Assembly: GCA_910579105.1 (NCBI GenBank)
Contig: CAJTRT010000001.1
Span: forward strand, 67,374 to 131,373
From: an uncultured Muribaculaceae bacterium
GTDB lineage: Bacteria > Bacteroidota > Bacteroidia > Bacteroidales > Muribaculaceae
Reading direction: 5' to 3'
Length of the DNA stretch: 64,000 nucleotides
A program made the position numbers and the translations under genes. The notes under the pieces are model-generated. The model was not told where the DNA came from and did no database searches. It saw nothing but the letters and a program-made list of their open reading frames with translations. Numbering within the stretch: position 1 is the stretch's first letter; every line of letters begins with the position of its first letter. Of this stretch, positions 8,998 to 19,095 are shown one piece after another.

Positions 8998-9243
8998 TTA
9001 TACGAAGAGGGCCAGGATGCAGACGATGACCGCGAACAGGGCGACACCCTCGATGAGGGCGGCGATCACGATCATGTTGGAGCGGATGTCGCCGGCGGCC
9101 TCGGGCTGGCGGGCGATGGCTTCCATGGCTGACGCGCCGATCTTGCCGATACCGATACCGGCGCCGATGGCCGCGATGGCTGCGCCGACGGAGGCGCCGA
9201 GACCTAAGAGAGCTTCAACTGCTGCTAAAATCATTGCTAACAT
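8998..9243 (-). CDS. atpE: ATP synthase Fo subunit c
   Basis: Proteolipid of the rotor ring, 81 residues forming a helical hairpin. The polar loop ARQPEA is present, and the ion-binding carboxylate is Glu65 in AALIEGVALF. The residue after Glu65 is Gly rather than the Ser/Thr of Na+-binding rings. The first helix has GAGIGIGKIG without the Gln of Na+ sites, so proton coupling is more likely. It lies between atpB (70 bp upstream) and atpF. Confidence 0.96.
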   Translation of the reverse strand: MLAMILAAVEALLGLGASVGAAIAAIGAGIGIGKIGASAMEAIARQPEAAGDIRSNMIVIAALIEGVALFAVIVCILALFV

Positions 9244-9313
9244 AACGGTTGGGTTTTATGAGGTTTGAATATATTTCGTTTTTTGTTGTCTTATAGCGGG
9301 CCTATGCTGTGAT

Positions 9314-10453
9314 TCAGGCGGTTCCGGCCTGAGGTGCCGGTTTGTGGGGGGGGTCCTTGTGGTCGTGCCCGTGCTCCCCCTCTTCCTGGGCGAGCGCGAT
9401 GAAGATGGTCGAGAGCATGGTGAACACGTATGCCTGGATGAAACTTACCAGCACGTCGATCAGCAGCATGAACACCGAGAAGGCTATCGATACCACCGCC
9501 GTCCCCGAAGCCACGGCATAGCCCATGGCGGCGAAGATGAAGATGAGCATGGTGAGAATCAGCACGATCATGTGGCCGCCCATCATGTTGGCGAAAAGAC
9601 GCACTGTCAGCGCGGCGGGTTTGGTGAAGATGCCGAACACCTCGATAACCTGCATGATGGGTATCGGGAATTTAAGCCACAGGGGGACATCGGGCCAGAA
9701 GATTTCCTTCCAGTAGTGCTTGGTGCCGAACGCGTTGGTGATGAAGAAAGTGAACAGGGCGAGCACGAGTGTCACCGCGATGTTGCCTGTGACGTTGGCG
9801 CCGCCGGGGAACACCACGATCAGCCCTAACAGGTTCATGAAGAATATGAAGAAGAACACCGTGAGCAGGTACGGGGCGAACCGGGGAGCCTTGTCTTTGA
9901 GGGTGGACCTGATCACGCCGTTGTAGATGAACTCCACGAGCGCCTCGATGGCGCCAGTAGTCTTGCGGGGCGCCTTGAACGGGTTCTTCTTGTTCCACCG
10001 GGCGAGTTTCAGAAGGAGCAGCACCACTATGAGGCAGGCGATAAGGATGGCGCAGACGTTCTTGGTTATGGAGACGTCCCACGGCTTGCTCTCCTTGCCG
10101 TCGACGATTTCGACGACTTTGCCCTTGTAGTCACCCTCGGTGGCCAGCTTGAAAGTGGCGCCGCCGTCGGTGTAGACGGCTCCGTGTTCCAGGCGTGCCG
10201 ACGAGAATATGTGCAGGCCGTCGGACCCCCAGACGATAACCGGGAGTGGTATGCGCTTGTGGTGGTTGAAGGGGACTTCCCATCCGTAGCCGTCGCCGAG
10301 GTGGTCGAAAATGATTTCCTTGAGGTCGGGCTTTTCCTCGGCCGTCTCCTCGCGGGTCTGTTCGAGCGCGTCCTCGACGGCCTTTTCAGCCGGCTCAGCC
10401 GCCATGGGGAGCCAGGCGGCAAGCAGGGCGAATATCAAAAGGAGTTTCTTCAT
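9314..10453 (-). CDS. atpB: ATP synthase Fo subunit a
   Basis: Membrane stator subunit forming the proton half-channels, 379 residues from the ATG at 10451-10453. The start MKKLLLIFALLAAWLPMAAE looks like a cleavable signal peptide and is followed by a periplasmic extension of about 120 residues; long N-terminal extensions are common in Bacteroidota. The essential Arg is in AALTVRLFANMMGGH. The frame extends 41 codons upstream of the chosen start, but that stretch has no family similarity and the signal peptide begins at the internal Met. Confidence 0.95.
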   Translation of the reverse strand: MKKLLLIFALLAAWLPMAAEPAEKAVEDALEQTREETAEEKPDLKEIIFDHLGDGYGWEVPFNHHKRIPLPVIVWGSDGLHIFSSARLEHGAVYTDGGATFKLATEGDYKGKVVEIVDGKESKPWDVSITKNVCAILIACLIVVLLLLKLARWNKKNPFKAPRKTTGAIEALVEFIYNGVIRSTLKDKAPRFAPYLLTVFFFIFFMNLLGLIVVFPGGANVTGNIAVTLVLALFTFFITNAFGTKHYWKEIFWPDVPLWLKFPIPIMQVIEVFGIFTKPAALTVRLFANMMGGHMIVLILTMLIFIFAAMGYAVASGTAVVSIAFSVFMLLIDVLVSFIQAYVFTMLSTIFIALAQEEGEHGHDHKDPPHKPAPQAGTA

Positions 10454-10538
10454 TCTCAGGCGCTTTATTTGGGGTGTCGTTATCGCTTTGTTGTTAATCA
10501 GATACCTCGGTCGCGGAGTGCGGGCCGTTGCGGCGGGG

Positions 10539-10778
10539 TCAGTAGACGCACACGGAGACCACGTCGTTGTCGACATCGGCTATGCCGCCTTCGACCTCTA
10601 CCGAGTGGCGTTCCGCTCCGTCGGCCCCGGTGTAGCTCACAATCCCTTTAACCAGGGTCGATACCAGGGAGGCGTGGCGCGGGAGCACTGTGAACTGCCC
10701 CATTTCTCCTGGGAGGGTAACCGAGCGCGCTTCCCCTTCGAAGAGGATTTTCTCGGCGGATATGATTTTCAGTGTCAT
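10539..10778 (-). CDS. atpC: ATP synthase F1 subunit epsilon (short form)
   Basis: F1 epsilon subunit of only 79 residues. It has the N-terminal beta-sandwich (MTLKIISAEKILFEGEARSV, then LPGEMGQFTVLPRHASLVS) and stops where the C-terminal inhibitory helices would start. The short form is usual in Bacteroidota and means the hydrolysis-inhibiting helical domain is absent. It lies 16 bp after atpD and 85 bp before atpB. Confidence 0.93.
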   Translation of the reverse strand: MTLKIISAEKILFEGEARSVTLPGEMGQFTVLPRHASLVSTLVKGIVSYTGADGAERHSVEVEGGIADVDNDVVSVCVY

Positions 10779-10794
10779 TGCTTGGCTGGGTTGC

Positions 10795-12297
<1,503 letters not shown>

Positions 12298-12331
12298 TTT
12301 ATTATGGAGTGATTTGTGGGTTTGTTAGCTT

Positions 12332-13432
12332 TTAGTTCGCGCCGAAATACCAGCCCTGGATCACGATGACCACCATCAGCACCAGGTTGAAGAGGTTGAT
12401 CGGCAGGAGGTATTTCCATTCCAGGCTCAGGAGCTGGTCGATGCGGAGACGGGGATAGGTCCACTTGAACCAGATGATGATGAACGACAGGAGGATGGCC
12501 TTGCCGATGAACCACACCACGGAGGGGATATAGCCCATGATCTCGTTGAAGCCGTCCCACCCGGCGACGCGCAGCGGCATCCATCCGCCGAAGAACATCA
12601 GCGTGGCCACGCCGGAGACTATGAACAAGTTGAGGTACTCGGCCAGGTAGAAGAAGCCGAAATGTATGCCCGAGTACTCGGTGTGGTAGCCGGCCGTCAG
12701 CTCGCTCTCCGCCTCGGGAAGGTCGAACGGGCCGCGGTTGGTCTCGGCGGTGCCCGCGATCATGTAGATTATGAAGGCTATGATGGCGGGGATGTGGGCC
12801 TTGAATATGAACCATCCGTCGGCCTGGGCCTCGACGATGGAAACGATGTCCATCGTGCCGGCGAAGGCGACCATTGTGAGGATCGACAGCCCTACCGACA
12901 GCTCGTAGCTCACCATCTGCGCTCCCGAGCGGAGGGCGCCGACGAGGGTGAACTTGTTGTTTGACGACCAGCCGGCCAGCAGTATGCCGAGCACTCCGAT
13001 CGAGGAGCAGGCGATCAGGAAGAAGATGCCTATGTTAAAGTTGATTAGCTGCAGGCCGTTGCCCCAGGGGAGAACCGCGAAGCAGAGCATCGAGGCGATA
13101 ATCACCAGGTAGGGTGCCAGGGCGAAGAGGAACTTGTCGATGTGTTTGAGGGAGATCAGCTCCTTGATGAGGATCTTGAACATGTCGGCGCAGCTTTGCA
13201 GCAGTCCCCAGGGGCCTACGCGGTTGGGGCCGAGGCGGCACTGGAAGTAGGCGCAGATCTTACGCTCGTAGAGGATGTAGAAAAGCGCCAGCACCGAGTA
13301 GGCCAGCAGCAGTATCAGGCCTACCAGCACGCACTCGATGGTTGTCGAGAGCCACGCGGGGAGCACGCTGTTGAGCGCCCCGTCGAACCATTGCGCGAAT
13401 GAGTTGAAATTGTCTATCGTGTAGTTACTCAT
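12332..13432 (-). CDS. nuoH: NADH-quinone oxidoreductase subunit H
   Basis: Membrane subunit forming part of the quinone chamber and the E-channel, 366 residues with about eight helices. Signature stretches are YILYERKICAYFQCRLGPNR, with the following GPWGLLQSCADMFKILIKE, and AGTAETNRGPFDLPEAESEL, in which the conserved acidic loop is intact. It follows nuoCD by 60 bp and is itself followed by atpD, not by nuoI as in an ordinary nuo operon. Confidence 0.97.
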   Translation of the reverse strand: MSNYTIDNFNSFAQWFDGALNSVLPAWLSTTIECVLVGLILLLAYSVLALFYILYERKICAYFQCRLGPNRVGPWGLLQSCADMFKILIKELISLKHIDKFLFALAPYLVIIASMLCFAVLPWGNGLQLINFNIGIFFLIACSSIGVLGILLAGWSSNNKFTLVGALRSGAQMVSYELSVGLSILTMVAFAGTMDIVSIVEAQADGWFIFKAHIPAIIAFIIYMIAGTAETNRGPFDLPEAESELTAGYHTEYSGIHFGFFYLAEYLNLFIVSGVATLMFFGGWMPLRVAGWDGFNEIMGYIPSVVWFIGKAILLSFIIIWFKWTYPRLRIDQLLSLEWKYLLPINLFNLVLMVVIVIQGWYFGAN

Positions 13433-13454
13433 CTTGTTTCAGTGAGCTATGATT

Positions 13455-13471
13455 GGTTTTGATGTAAGAGG
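13455..13471 (+). repeat. 17-bp dispersed repeat, copy in the nuoCD-nuoH gap
   Basis: The 17-mer GGTTTTGATGTAAGAGG lies in the gap between nuoCD and nuoH. Two further copies, each with one mismatch, are in the leader of the beta-barrel gene at 18577-18593 and 18616-18632. A near-identical 17-mer three times in 64 kb is unlikely by chance. Confidence 0.45.
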
Positions 13472-13492
13472 TGGCTTGTTTGGCGGTGCCGG

Positions 13493-15124
13493 TCAGCGGT
13501 CCATGTCGGGCACGATGTAGTCCATCGAGCCTCCGATGGTGATGAGGTCGGCGATTTTCTGCCCGGAGGTGATGTGGTCGACCACGGCTGCCGCGGGGAG
13601 CGACGGGGTGGCGAGCTTCAGGCGGAAGGGTTTGGTCGAGCCGTCGCTCTCGAGGTACACGCCGAAGAGGCCGCGGCACCCTTCGACCACCTGGAACCAG
13701 TGTCCCTGGGGGAGTTTGAGCACCTTGGGAACCTTGGCGCAGATCTCACCCTCGTCGGGAAGCATTTCCAGGAGCTGCTCGAGGATGGCCGCGCTCTGCT
13801 CGATTTCCTCGAGGCGGTTCTTGAAGCGCGCCATTGAGTCCCCTTCCCCGCGCACGACCTGCTCGAATTTGAGTTCGGGGTAGACTGCGTAGGGGTGGGT
13901 CTTGCGCACGTCGCACGCCCAGCCGGAGGCGCGGCCCGACGGGCCGGTGATGGCGTATGATATGGCGTCCTCGCGGGTGAGCACGCCCACGCCCTCCATG
14001 CGGTTCTTGGCGATGACGTTGCCGGTGAATATCTTGTTGTATTCCTTCACGTTGGCGGGGATGGTGTCGAGCAGGGCGCGGATGTCCTTCTTCAGGTCGG
14101 GATCCGGCTCGGCGATCACACCGCCGATCACGTCGTAGTTGAAGGTCATGCGGGCGCCGCAGGTTTTCTCCATGATGTCGAGGATCTGCTCGCGGACGCG
14201 CAGGGTGTAGAAGAGCATCGTGGTGGCCCCGAGGTCCATGCAGAATGTGCCTATGAAGAGGCAGTGGGAGGCGATACGCGACAGCTCGTCGAAGATTACG
14301 CGCAGGATCTGCGCGCGGCGGGGAGCCTCGATGCCGGCGGCTTTCTCTATGCAGAGGCAGAGGCCGTGGTGGTAGTTGTGGGCCGAGAAGTAGTCAAGGC
14401 GGTCCATGAAATGGAGCGTCTGCATGTAGGAAAGATCCTCGCAGAGCTTCTCCACGCCGCGGTGGATGTAGCCCATGTAGACGTCGATTTTCTTGATTGT
14501 CTCGCCGTCGATGGCGGTGCGGAAGCGGAGCACGCCGTGGGTGGCGGGGTGCTGCGGGCCGATGTTCACGACGAAGTCCTCCTCGTTGAAGACGCGCACG
14601 TCCTTACATTCGATCTTGCCGTCGGCCGCGCGGGTGTAGGTCTGCGTGAAATCGCTCTGGCGCTCGTTGTCGGTCGTCGGCGGGTTGAGGGCCGGGTCGG
14701 CGTCGTAGTCCTTGCGCAGGGGGAAGCCTTTCCAGTCGATGCTGAGGAAGAGGCGGCGCATGTCGGGGTTCCCGGCGAAGACGATGCCGTAGAAGTCAAA
14801 AACCTCGCGCTCGTAGATGCCGGCGATGCGGTAGAGGTCGGCGATAGAGGTCAGGCAGGGTTTTTCGCGGTCGGTGGTCGAGACCTTTATGGAGACGAAT
14901 TCCCTGGTCTTGGTGGAGGTGAGGTAGTAGACGCATCCGAGCGAGGTCACCCAGTCCATACCCACGATGGTGACCAGGTAGTCAAACGGGTTTTCGGCGT
15001 CGTCGCGGAGCGACTTCACCAGGTCGTGGAGGTTGTTGTCGGGAATCTCGACCAGCAGAATCTCCCCTTCGGTGAACTTGGCTTCGGGGAAGGCTTTTGC
15101 AATCTTTTCCTGCAGGTTGGCCAT
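13493..15124 (-). CDS. nuoCD: NADH-quinone oxidoreductase fused subunit C/D
   Basis: Fusion of NuoC (about residues 1-150, 30-kDa subunit) and NuoD (49-kDa, quinone-site subunit), 543 residues. The NuoC part has EREVFDFYGIVFAGNPDMRR. The NuoD part has FVVNIGPQHPATHGVLRF, whose His faces the quinone head group, and YIHRGVEKL. It is not obviously truncated, as C-D fusions of 540-600 residues are common. It is preceded by nuoB (70 bp) and followed by nuoH (60 bp). Confidence 0.96.
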   Translation of the reverse strand: MANLQEKIAKAFPEAKFTEGEILLVEIPDNNLHDLVKSLRDDAENPFDYLVTIVGMDWVTSLGCVYYLTSTKTREFVSIKVSTTDREKPCLTSIADLYRIAGIYEREVFDFYGIVFAGNPDMRRLFLSIDWKGFPLRKDYDADPALNPPTTDNERQSDFTQTYTRAADGKIECKDVRVFNEEDFVVNIGPQHPATHGVLRFRTAIDGETIKKIDVYMGYIHRGVEKLCEDLSYMQTLHFMDRLDYFSAHNYHHGLCLCIEKAAGIEAPRRAQILRVIFDELSRIASHCLFIGTFCMDLGATTMLFYTLRVREQILDIMEKTCGARMTFNYDVIGGVIAEPDPDLKKDIRALLDTIPANVKEYNKIFTGNVIAKNRMEGVGVLTREDAISYAITGPSGRASGWACDVRKTHPYAVYPELKFEQVVRGEGDSMARFKNRLEEIEQSAAILEQLLEMLPDEGEICAKVPKVLKLPQGHWFQVVEGCRGLFGVYLESDGSTKPFRLKLATPSLPAAAVVDHITSGQKIADLITIGGSMDYIVPDMDR

Positions 15125-15194
15125 ATGGTGGTTTTGAGAGTTTTAAAAACTGTGTTAGAGGCGTTGTAAGCTGTGATGGATGGGAGAGGGGGCG

Positions 15195-15812
15195 TCAGTC
15201 GTTCCCTTCGGATTTCTCCGCCTGGTCGAAGAACTCCTTGCGGCTCTGCTGGCGGTTGACGCCGCCGAAGAAGCGCTCCACCTTTATTTTGCGCGAGAGC
15301 TGCATGATGCCGTAGATCATTGCCTCGGGGCGCGGGGGGCAGCCGGGCACGAACACGTCGACCGGCACGATGTCCTCGATACCCTTGGCGACGTGGTATG
15401 ACTTGCGGAACGGGCCGCCGGAGATGGCGCAGCCGCCGCAGGCGATGACGTACTTAGGTTCGGCCAGCTGGTCGTAGAGGCGGCGGAACACGGGCACCAT
15501 GCGGTGCACGATCGTGCCGGCCACCATCATGAAGTCGGCCTGGCGGGGCGAGGCGCGGGCCACTTCCCAGCCGAAACGCGCCATGTCGAAGCGCGCGGCC
15601 CCGAGCGACACGAACTCAATGCCGCAGCAACTGGTGGCGAAGGTGAGGGGCCACAGCGAGTTAGACCGCCCCCAGTTGATCAGTTTGTCGAGCGAGCCGA
15701 CCAGCACGTTCACGCCGTTTTCGCGCAGCTCGTTGACGAGGTTTTCGATGTATTCGTTGTCCTTCCAGTCCTCGTAGGGCATGGACTTGGTGGTGACTTG
15801 CTTCATTTCCAT
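15195..15812 (-). CDS. nuoB: NADH-quinone oxidoreductase subunit B
   Basis: Holds cluster N2, the last [4Fe-4S] centre before quinone, 205 residues. Cluster ligands are visible as Cys62 and Cys63 in SCCGIEF, Cys128 in GGCAISGG and Cys158 in PGCPPRPEA. The start codon overlaps the end of nuoA by 10 bp, which suggests translational coupling. Intact. Confidence 0.97.
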   Translation of the reverse strand: MEMKQVTTKSMPYEDWKDNEYIENLVNELRENGVNVLVGSLDKLINWGRSNSLWPLTFATSCCGIEFVSLGAARFDMARFGWEVARASPRQADFMMVAGTIVHRMVPVFRRLYDQLAEPKYVIACGGCAISGGPFRKSYHVAKGIEDIVPVDVFVPGCPPRPEAMIYGIMQLSRKIKVERFFGGVNRQQSRKEFFDQAEKSEGND

Positions 15813-16180
15813 TCAAGGGCTCCTTTCCGCCAGGCGTACGCGAGCCCGAGCACTAAGATTCCGAAAAACACAGCGACGCTGAGCACACCGTCCCAGCCGA
15901 GCCCTTGCAGCTTCACTGCCCAGGGGAAGAGGAAAACGGTCTCAACGTCGAACATGAGGAAGAGGATCGCGAAGAGGTAGTAACCGACGCTGAAACGGGT
16001 CATTGACGCTCCGCGCGTCGGGATGCCGCACTCGTAGGCCTCGCCTTTCTGCGGGTTGAAGGAGCGGGGCGAGATCAGCCCCGCGAGCCACAGGGCAATC
16101 GCCACCAGCCCCGCTCCCGTGAGGAGGGCCACTATGGCGAACACCGCGGCATCGATACCAAAGATTCCTAATGAGATCAT
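15803..16180 (-). CDS. nuoA: NADH-quinone oxidoreductase subunit A
   Basis: Three-helix membrane subunit near the quinone chamber and first gene of the respiratory cluster. The ATG at 16178-16180 gives 125 residues beginning MISLGIFGIDAAVFAIVALL. The conserved stretches KGEAYECGIPTRG and LFLMFDVETVFLFPWA are present. The frame opens 46 codons earlier, but that part overlaps the promoter and does not resemble the family. Confidence 0.95.
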   Translation of the reverse strand: MISLGIFGIDAAVFAIVALLTGAGLVAIALWLAGLISPRSFNPQKGEAYECGIPTRGASMTRFSVGYYLFAILFLMFDVETVFLFPWAVKLQGLGWDGVLSVAVFFGILVLGLAYAWRKGALEWK

Positions 16181-16295
16181 GTATATGTATGCAAGAGTGG
16201 TTTTTATGGTTGGTTTCGGTCGCAAACGGCTGGCATCTAAAACGATAACCGCGCCACGCCCCGCACGGCGGGGTATGGCAAGCCCATTTTGAGGG

Positions 16296-16323
16296 CAAAG
16301 GTAGCAAAAAAATGGCAATCAAA
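16296..16323 (-). promoter_or_regulatory. Predicted promoter of the nuo-atp cluster
   Basis: Reading leftward, TTTG (16320-16323) is followed after 16 bp by TACCTTTG (16296-16303), an exact match to the Bacteroidota -7 consensus TAnnTTTG. The spacing is shorter than the ideal 19-21 bp. Transcription would start near 16289, giving a leader of about 110 nt that contains a CCCCGC/GCGGGG hairpin at about 16259-16273. It is the only clear promoter seen upstream of or within the cluster. Confidence 0.6.
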
Positions 16324-16445
16324 TGTTAAATTTCCGGGGCAATTTTCCCCGAAATCCAAAATAGCGCGAATAGTGCGAATAACTGAATCGGGAACCGCGC
16401 CGGAAGAGTGCGGTCCCCGATATATCAGTACATCTGCCATCCGGG

Positions 16446-18548
16446 CTATTTGAGGACGCTGGAATCCACCGACTGCGGCCCGGAGATGTCGATCGAGCGG
16501 TCGACCTTTTTGCCGTAGCCGAAGGTGTAAGTCAGGCTGACGGAGAACTTGCGCCCTGTCAGATATTCGTTCTTCACAAAATCATAGTTGCTTGACCTGA
16601 ACCGCGTCCAATGTTTCGTCCGGGTGTTGAAAATGTCGTCAACCGAAGCTGACAGATACAGGTTGCCGTTGCCGTAGGTGAACTCGAAGTCGCAAGTGTC
16701 GCGATGGCGGAAATCAGCCATACCGGCAGAGTGCATCTGGTCGCGGTGGCCGAAGTATTTCAGTTTGAAGCGGCAGTTTCTGAAAGTATATGCGGCTATT
16801 GCGTAATATGAGAAAGCGTTTAGGGAGTTGGCATATTTTCCGTGAGCCTTGTAGTAGTTGTATTGCGGATACAGTGATAACGACAGTGTGTTGTTTAGAA
16901 GGCTGAAATCGAAGTCTACGGACGTTTGGACTTGTTCCTCGACATTAGATTCTAATGGGGATTTCAATATTCCACCATATTCTTTGGGCATTGGGGTATA
17001 GTCGAAATTCATGGATGCGTTTAATCGCCGATATGATACGAAAGTGGATATTTGGAACCAATTGCAAGCCAGTAGGTTAGCGGAAATGTACGTATCAAAA
17101 TCGTATTTGCCTTTGAGGTATGGGTTGCCCTGAGTCCAAAGAATTTCAGACTGCCTGACAAGGACTGGATTAGTATACGAACTCTTCGGCGTACCATTGA
17201 TAAGATTTGCCCTCCAATTGAGAGAGGCCTTTCTGCTGATCATCCAAGAAAAGGAGGAGCCAAGAACGGGACTTAAAACTTGTTCATGCAAATCCCCTGT
17301 CGACCATTGCGATATATTTATCCCAGGCATTAAATAGGCTGAAATTTTGTCGTTCGGCTTCCAAATAGCGCAAAGAAGGCCCCGACAATCTACTCGTTCC
17401 ATGGAAGATTGCTGGTTGGTGCTTCCTGTGTATCGGGTATCATACCAATTGACGGAGCCGTTGGTCTGAATCTGGAACCTCCATTTTTTGGTTGCGTAAA
17501 ACGCGGCGGAAAGGTTGAACTTCAAAGTATTGATTACTTCTTTGCTTCCGTTGATAATCGCGTCAGAGTCTCCGATTTTGCTCAGGGAATTATTCGTGTT
17601 GTGGGCGTGGGCATAACCCCAGCCACCCCACAAAAACCATTTATCGGCTAACTTTCCCTGGTAATCGCCGCTGATTTGGGGGGTGAAAGATTTGGCGCTG
17701 GAATTATCGTATGAGCTATCCCCTGAGAAAATGGATGGATTCCATCTGTCGGAACCCCACAGTTTGTTCTCAGGCGTTTTCTTGAATCCAAGCGCGATTG
17801 TATGAGTGGCAATGAACTCCCCGTTGGTGTATTTGGCGTTTATCGCGGCGTTTAAATTGCGTTCTTTCGATATGCTTTTCTGATGGTATTCGCGGGAAAT
17901 GCTGTTATAGAAGTCATCGTTGTAATATAAATCTTTATATGTCTCCTTGCTGATGGTTTCGGTGTTGTCGTCTTTGTCTAAGGTGCCGTTAAATGTCGCA
18001 CCGAAAGTCATCTTCTTGTAGACTAATTTTGACGCTACGGAGATTCTTCCGTAACTTGGTGTTTGCAGGTCTATGCTTCCCCGGGTAATGCCTCCAGCCT
18101 CGTATTCCGTCATCACGAAGTTTACCACATACAGGTTACCTTGGTATTTGGCATCGGTCGGGTTCTCTATGTATTCGACCCTTTTGGCAAGTTTGGGCCA
18201 AAAGGTGGCGAGGTCGTTCTGATTTGCTTTTACCCCGTTGATATATATGGCAACGTTGTCGCCCGACATGCTCGTTATCTCGCCATTCTTGACTTTCAGC
18301 ATCGGCAGGTGCATAGATTCAATGAGCGTTGCCGGGCTGTTCGAGAGGTTCTTCTCGCTTTTCGACGGCAGAAATATTATCTTTCCATCCTCAATCCACC
18401 CCCGCTCCGCCATGACGGTGATCTCCTGAAGGTGCTTCTCGGAAGCGGATTGCTCGACATTATCGTGTGGCACATCGCCCGCCATTATTCGCGGTACTCC
18501 GATTGCAAAAAATACGCAAATGATTGATAGTTTCTTGAATGGAAGCAT
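16446..18548 (-). CDS. Outer-membrane beta-barrel receptor (TonB-dependent receptor-like)
   Basis: 700-residue predicted outer-membrane protein. It has a signal peptide (about residues 1-23), a plug-like domain (about 40-150) with IYINGVKANQNDLATFWP and RVEYIENPTDAKYQGN, then a long aromatic-rich barrel with alternating hydrophobic strands to the end. This matches the group annotated as outer membrane beta-barrel family proteins, which often lack a clear TonB box and a SusD partner. No SusD, sigma or anti-sigma gene is adjacent, so the substrate is unknown. Base composition is more AT-rich than the flanking nuo genes, suggesting acquisition or weaker selection. Confidence 0.8.
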   Translation of the reverse strand: MLPFKKLSIICVFFAIGVPRIMAGDVPHDNVEQSASEKHLQEITVMAERGWIEDGKIIFLPSKSEKNLSNSPATLIESMHLPMLKVKNGEITSMSGDNVAIYINGVKANQNDLATFWPKLAKRVEYIENPTDAKYQGNLYVVNFVMTEYEAGGITRGSIDLQTPSYGRISVASKLVYKKMTFGATFNGTLDKDDNTETISKETYKDLYYNDDFYNSISREYHQKSISKERNLNAAINAKYTNGEFIATHTIALGFKKTPENKLWGSDRWNPSIFSGDSSYDNSSAKSFTPQISGDYQGKLADKWFLWGGWGYAHAHNTNNSLSKIGDSDAIINGSKEVINTLKFNLSAAFYATKKWRFQIQTNGSVNWYDTRYTGSTNQQSSMERVDCRGLLCAIWKPNDKISAYLMPGINISQWSTGDLHEQVLSPVLGSSFSWMISRKASLNWRANLINGTPKSSYTNPVLVRQSEILWTQGNPYLKGKYDFDTYISANLLACNWFQISTFVSYRRLNASMNFDYTPMPKEYGGILKSPLESNVEEQVQTSVDFDFSLLNNTLSLSLYPQYNYYKAHGKYANSLNAFSYYAIAAYTFRNCRFKLKYFGHRDQMHSAGMADFRHRDTCDFEFTYGNGNLYLSASVDDIFNTRTKHWTRFRSSNYDFVKNEYLTGRKFSVSLTYTFGYGKKVDRSIDISGPQSVDSSVLK

Positions 18549-18576
18549 AGGCGGATTATTTTAGACGTAGGGAAGT

Positions 18577-18650
18577 GGTTTTGATGTCAGAGGGGATTGC
18601 TTATCGTTGGTAAGCGGTCTTGATGTAAGAGGGAAATTGTTTGTCGTTGT
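18577..18650 (-). repeat. Imperfect tandem repeat in the receptor leader
   Basis: Two units of about 31 bp spaced about 39 bp apart (from 18581 and from 18620) share TTGATGT(c/a)AGAGGG, a variable A/T stretch and TCGTTG. They lie in the predicted 5' leader of the beta-barrel gene, between its promoter and ATG. Each contains a near copy of the 17-mer seen at 13455-13471. Confidence 0.5.
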
Positions 18651-18656
18651 CTGTCG

Positions 18657-18688
18657 CAAATATATGATGAAGTTTTGATATTCCCAAA
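18657..18688 (-). promoter_or_regulatory. Predicted promoter of the beta-barrel receptor gene
   Basis: Leftward TTTG (18685-18688), then exactly 20 bp, then TATATTTG (18657-18664): an ideal Bacteroidota sigma-ABfr promoter. The expected start is near 18650, which gives a leader of about 100 nt including the tandem repeat. Confidence 0.75.
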
Positions 18689-18819
18689 TTTTATTTTAAT
18701 TTTTTTTGAATAAATTTGGAAAAAGGTGAAAATAGCGAAACTGTGGTCGATGGCTATTGGCGGAGCGCCTCCGGCGCTAATCAATGGCAATCCACCTCAG
18801 GCGTTTAGACGTGGATGAT

Positions 18820-18934
18820 GTAGGGACGCGGCGTGCCGCGTATAACGGGGATGCCTGGGGTGCCTGATTATGTGATTTGAATAATGCGTGAGTGCGGCTG
18901 ATAGCGAATTATACGCGGCACGCCGCGTCCGTAC
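18820..18934. repeat. Palindromic intergenic repeat, copy 1
   Basis: Two 26-bp arms (18820-18845 and 18909-18934) are inverted copies with a single mismatch, separated by 63 bp. Each arm contains the smaller palindrome ACGCGGC-GT-GCCGCGT. The same arms and the first part of the spacer recur at 20693-20796, on the other side of the transglutaminase-like gene. No ORF is present; it resembles a REP/MITE-type element. Confidence 0.8.
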
Positions 18935-19066
18935 AAATCTCCGCATCCCTGCGATAGAGGGTGTCGGTCAATTGTCCCATATCACATGTCCCATATCCCA
19001 TATGTCCCATATTGACGGCAAATGTGATTTTTTTAATAAAAAATGTGGTGTTTTGGCAATTATCGC

Positions 19067-19074
19067 TATATTTG
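19067..19074 (+). promoter_or_regulatory. Predicted -7 element of the transglutaminase-like gene
   Basis: TATATTTG matches TAnnTTTG and lies 21 bp before the chosen ATG. No TTTG occurs at the ideal upstream distance, so only the -7 box is supported. It implies a very short leader. Confidence 0.45.
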
Positions 19075-19095
19075 CGAATCGTTAAACAATTCGCT

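Noticed and set aside
8998..9243. Na+-translocating c-ring
   Set aside because: Glu65 is followed by Gly, and the first helix lacks the Gln of Na+ sites, so a proton ring is the simpler reading.
16446..18548. SusC/SusD polysaccharide utilisation locus
   Set aside because: No SusD-like lipoprotein, glycoside hydrolase or sensor gene lies beside the receptor, and it lacks the usual SusC N-terminal extension.
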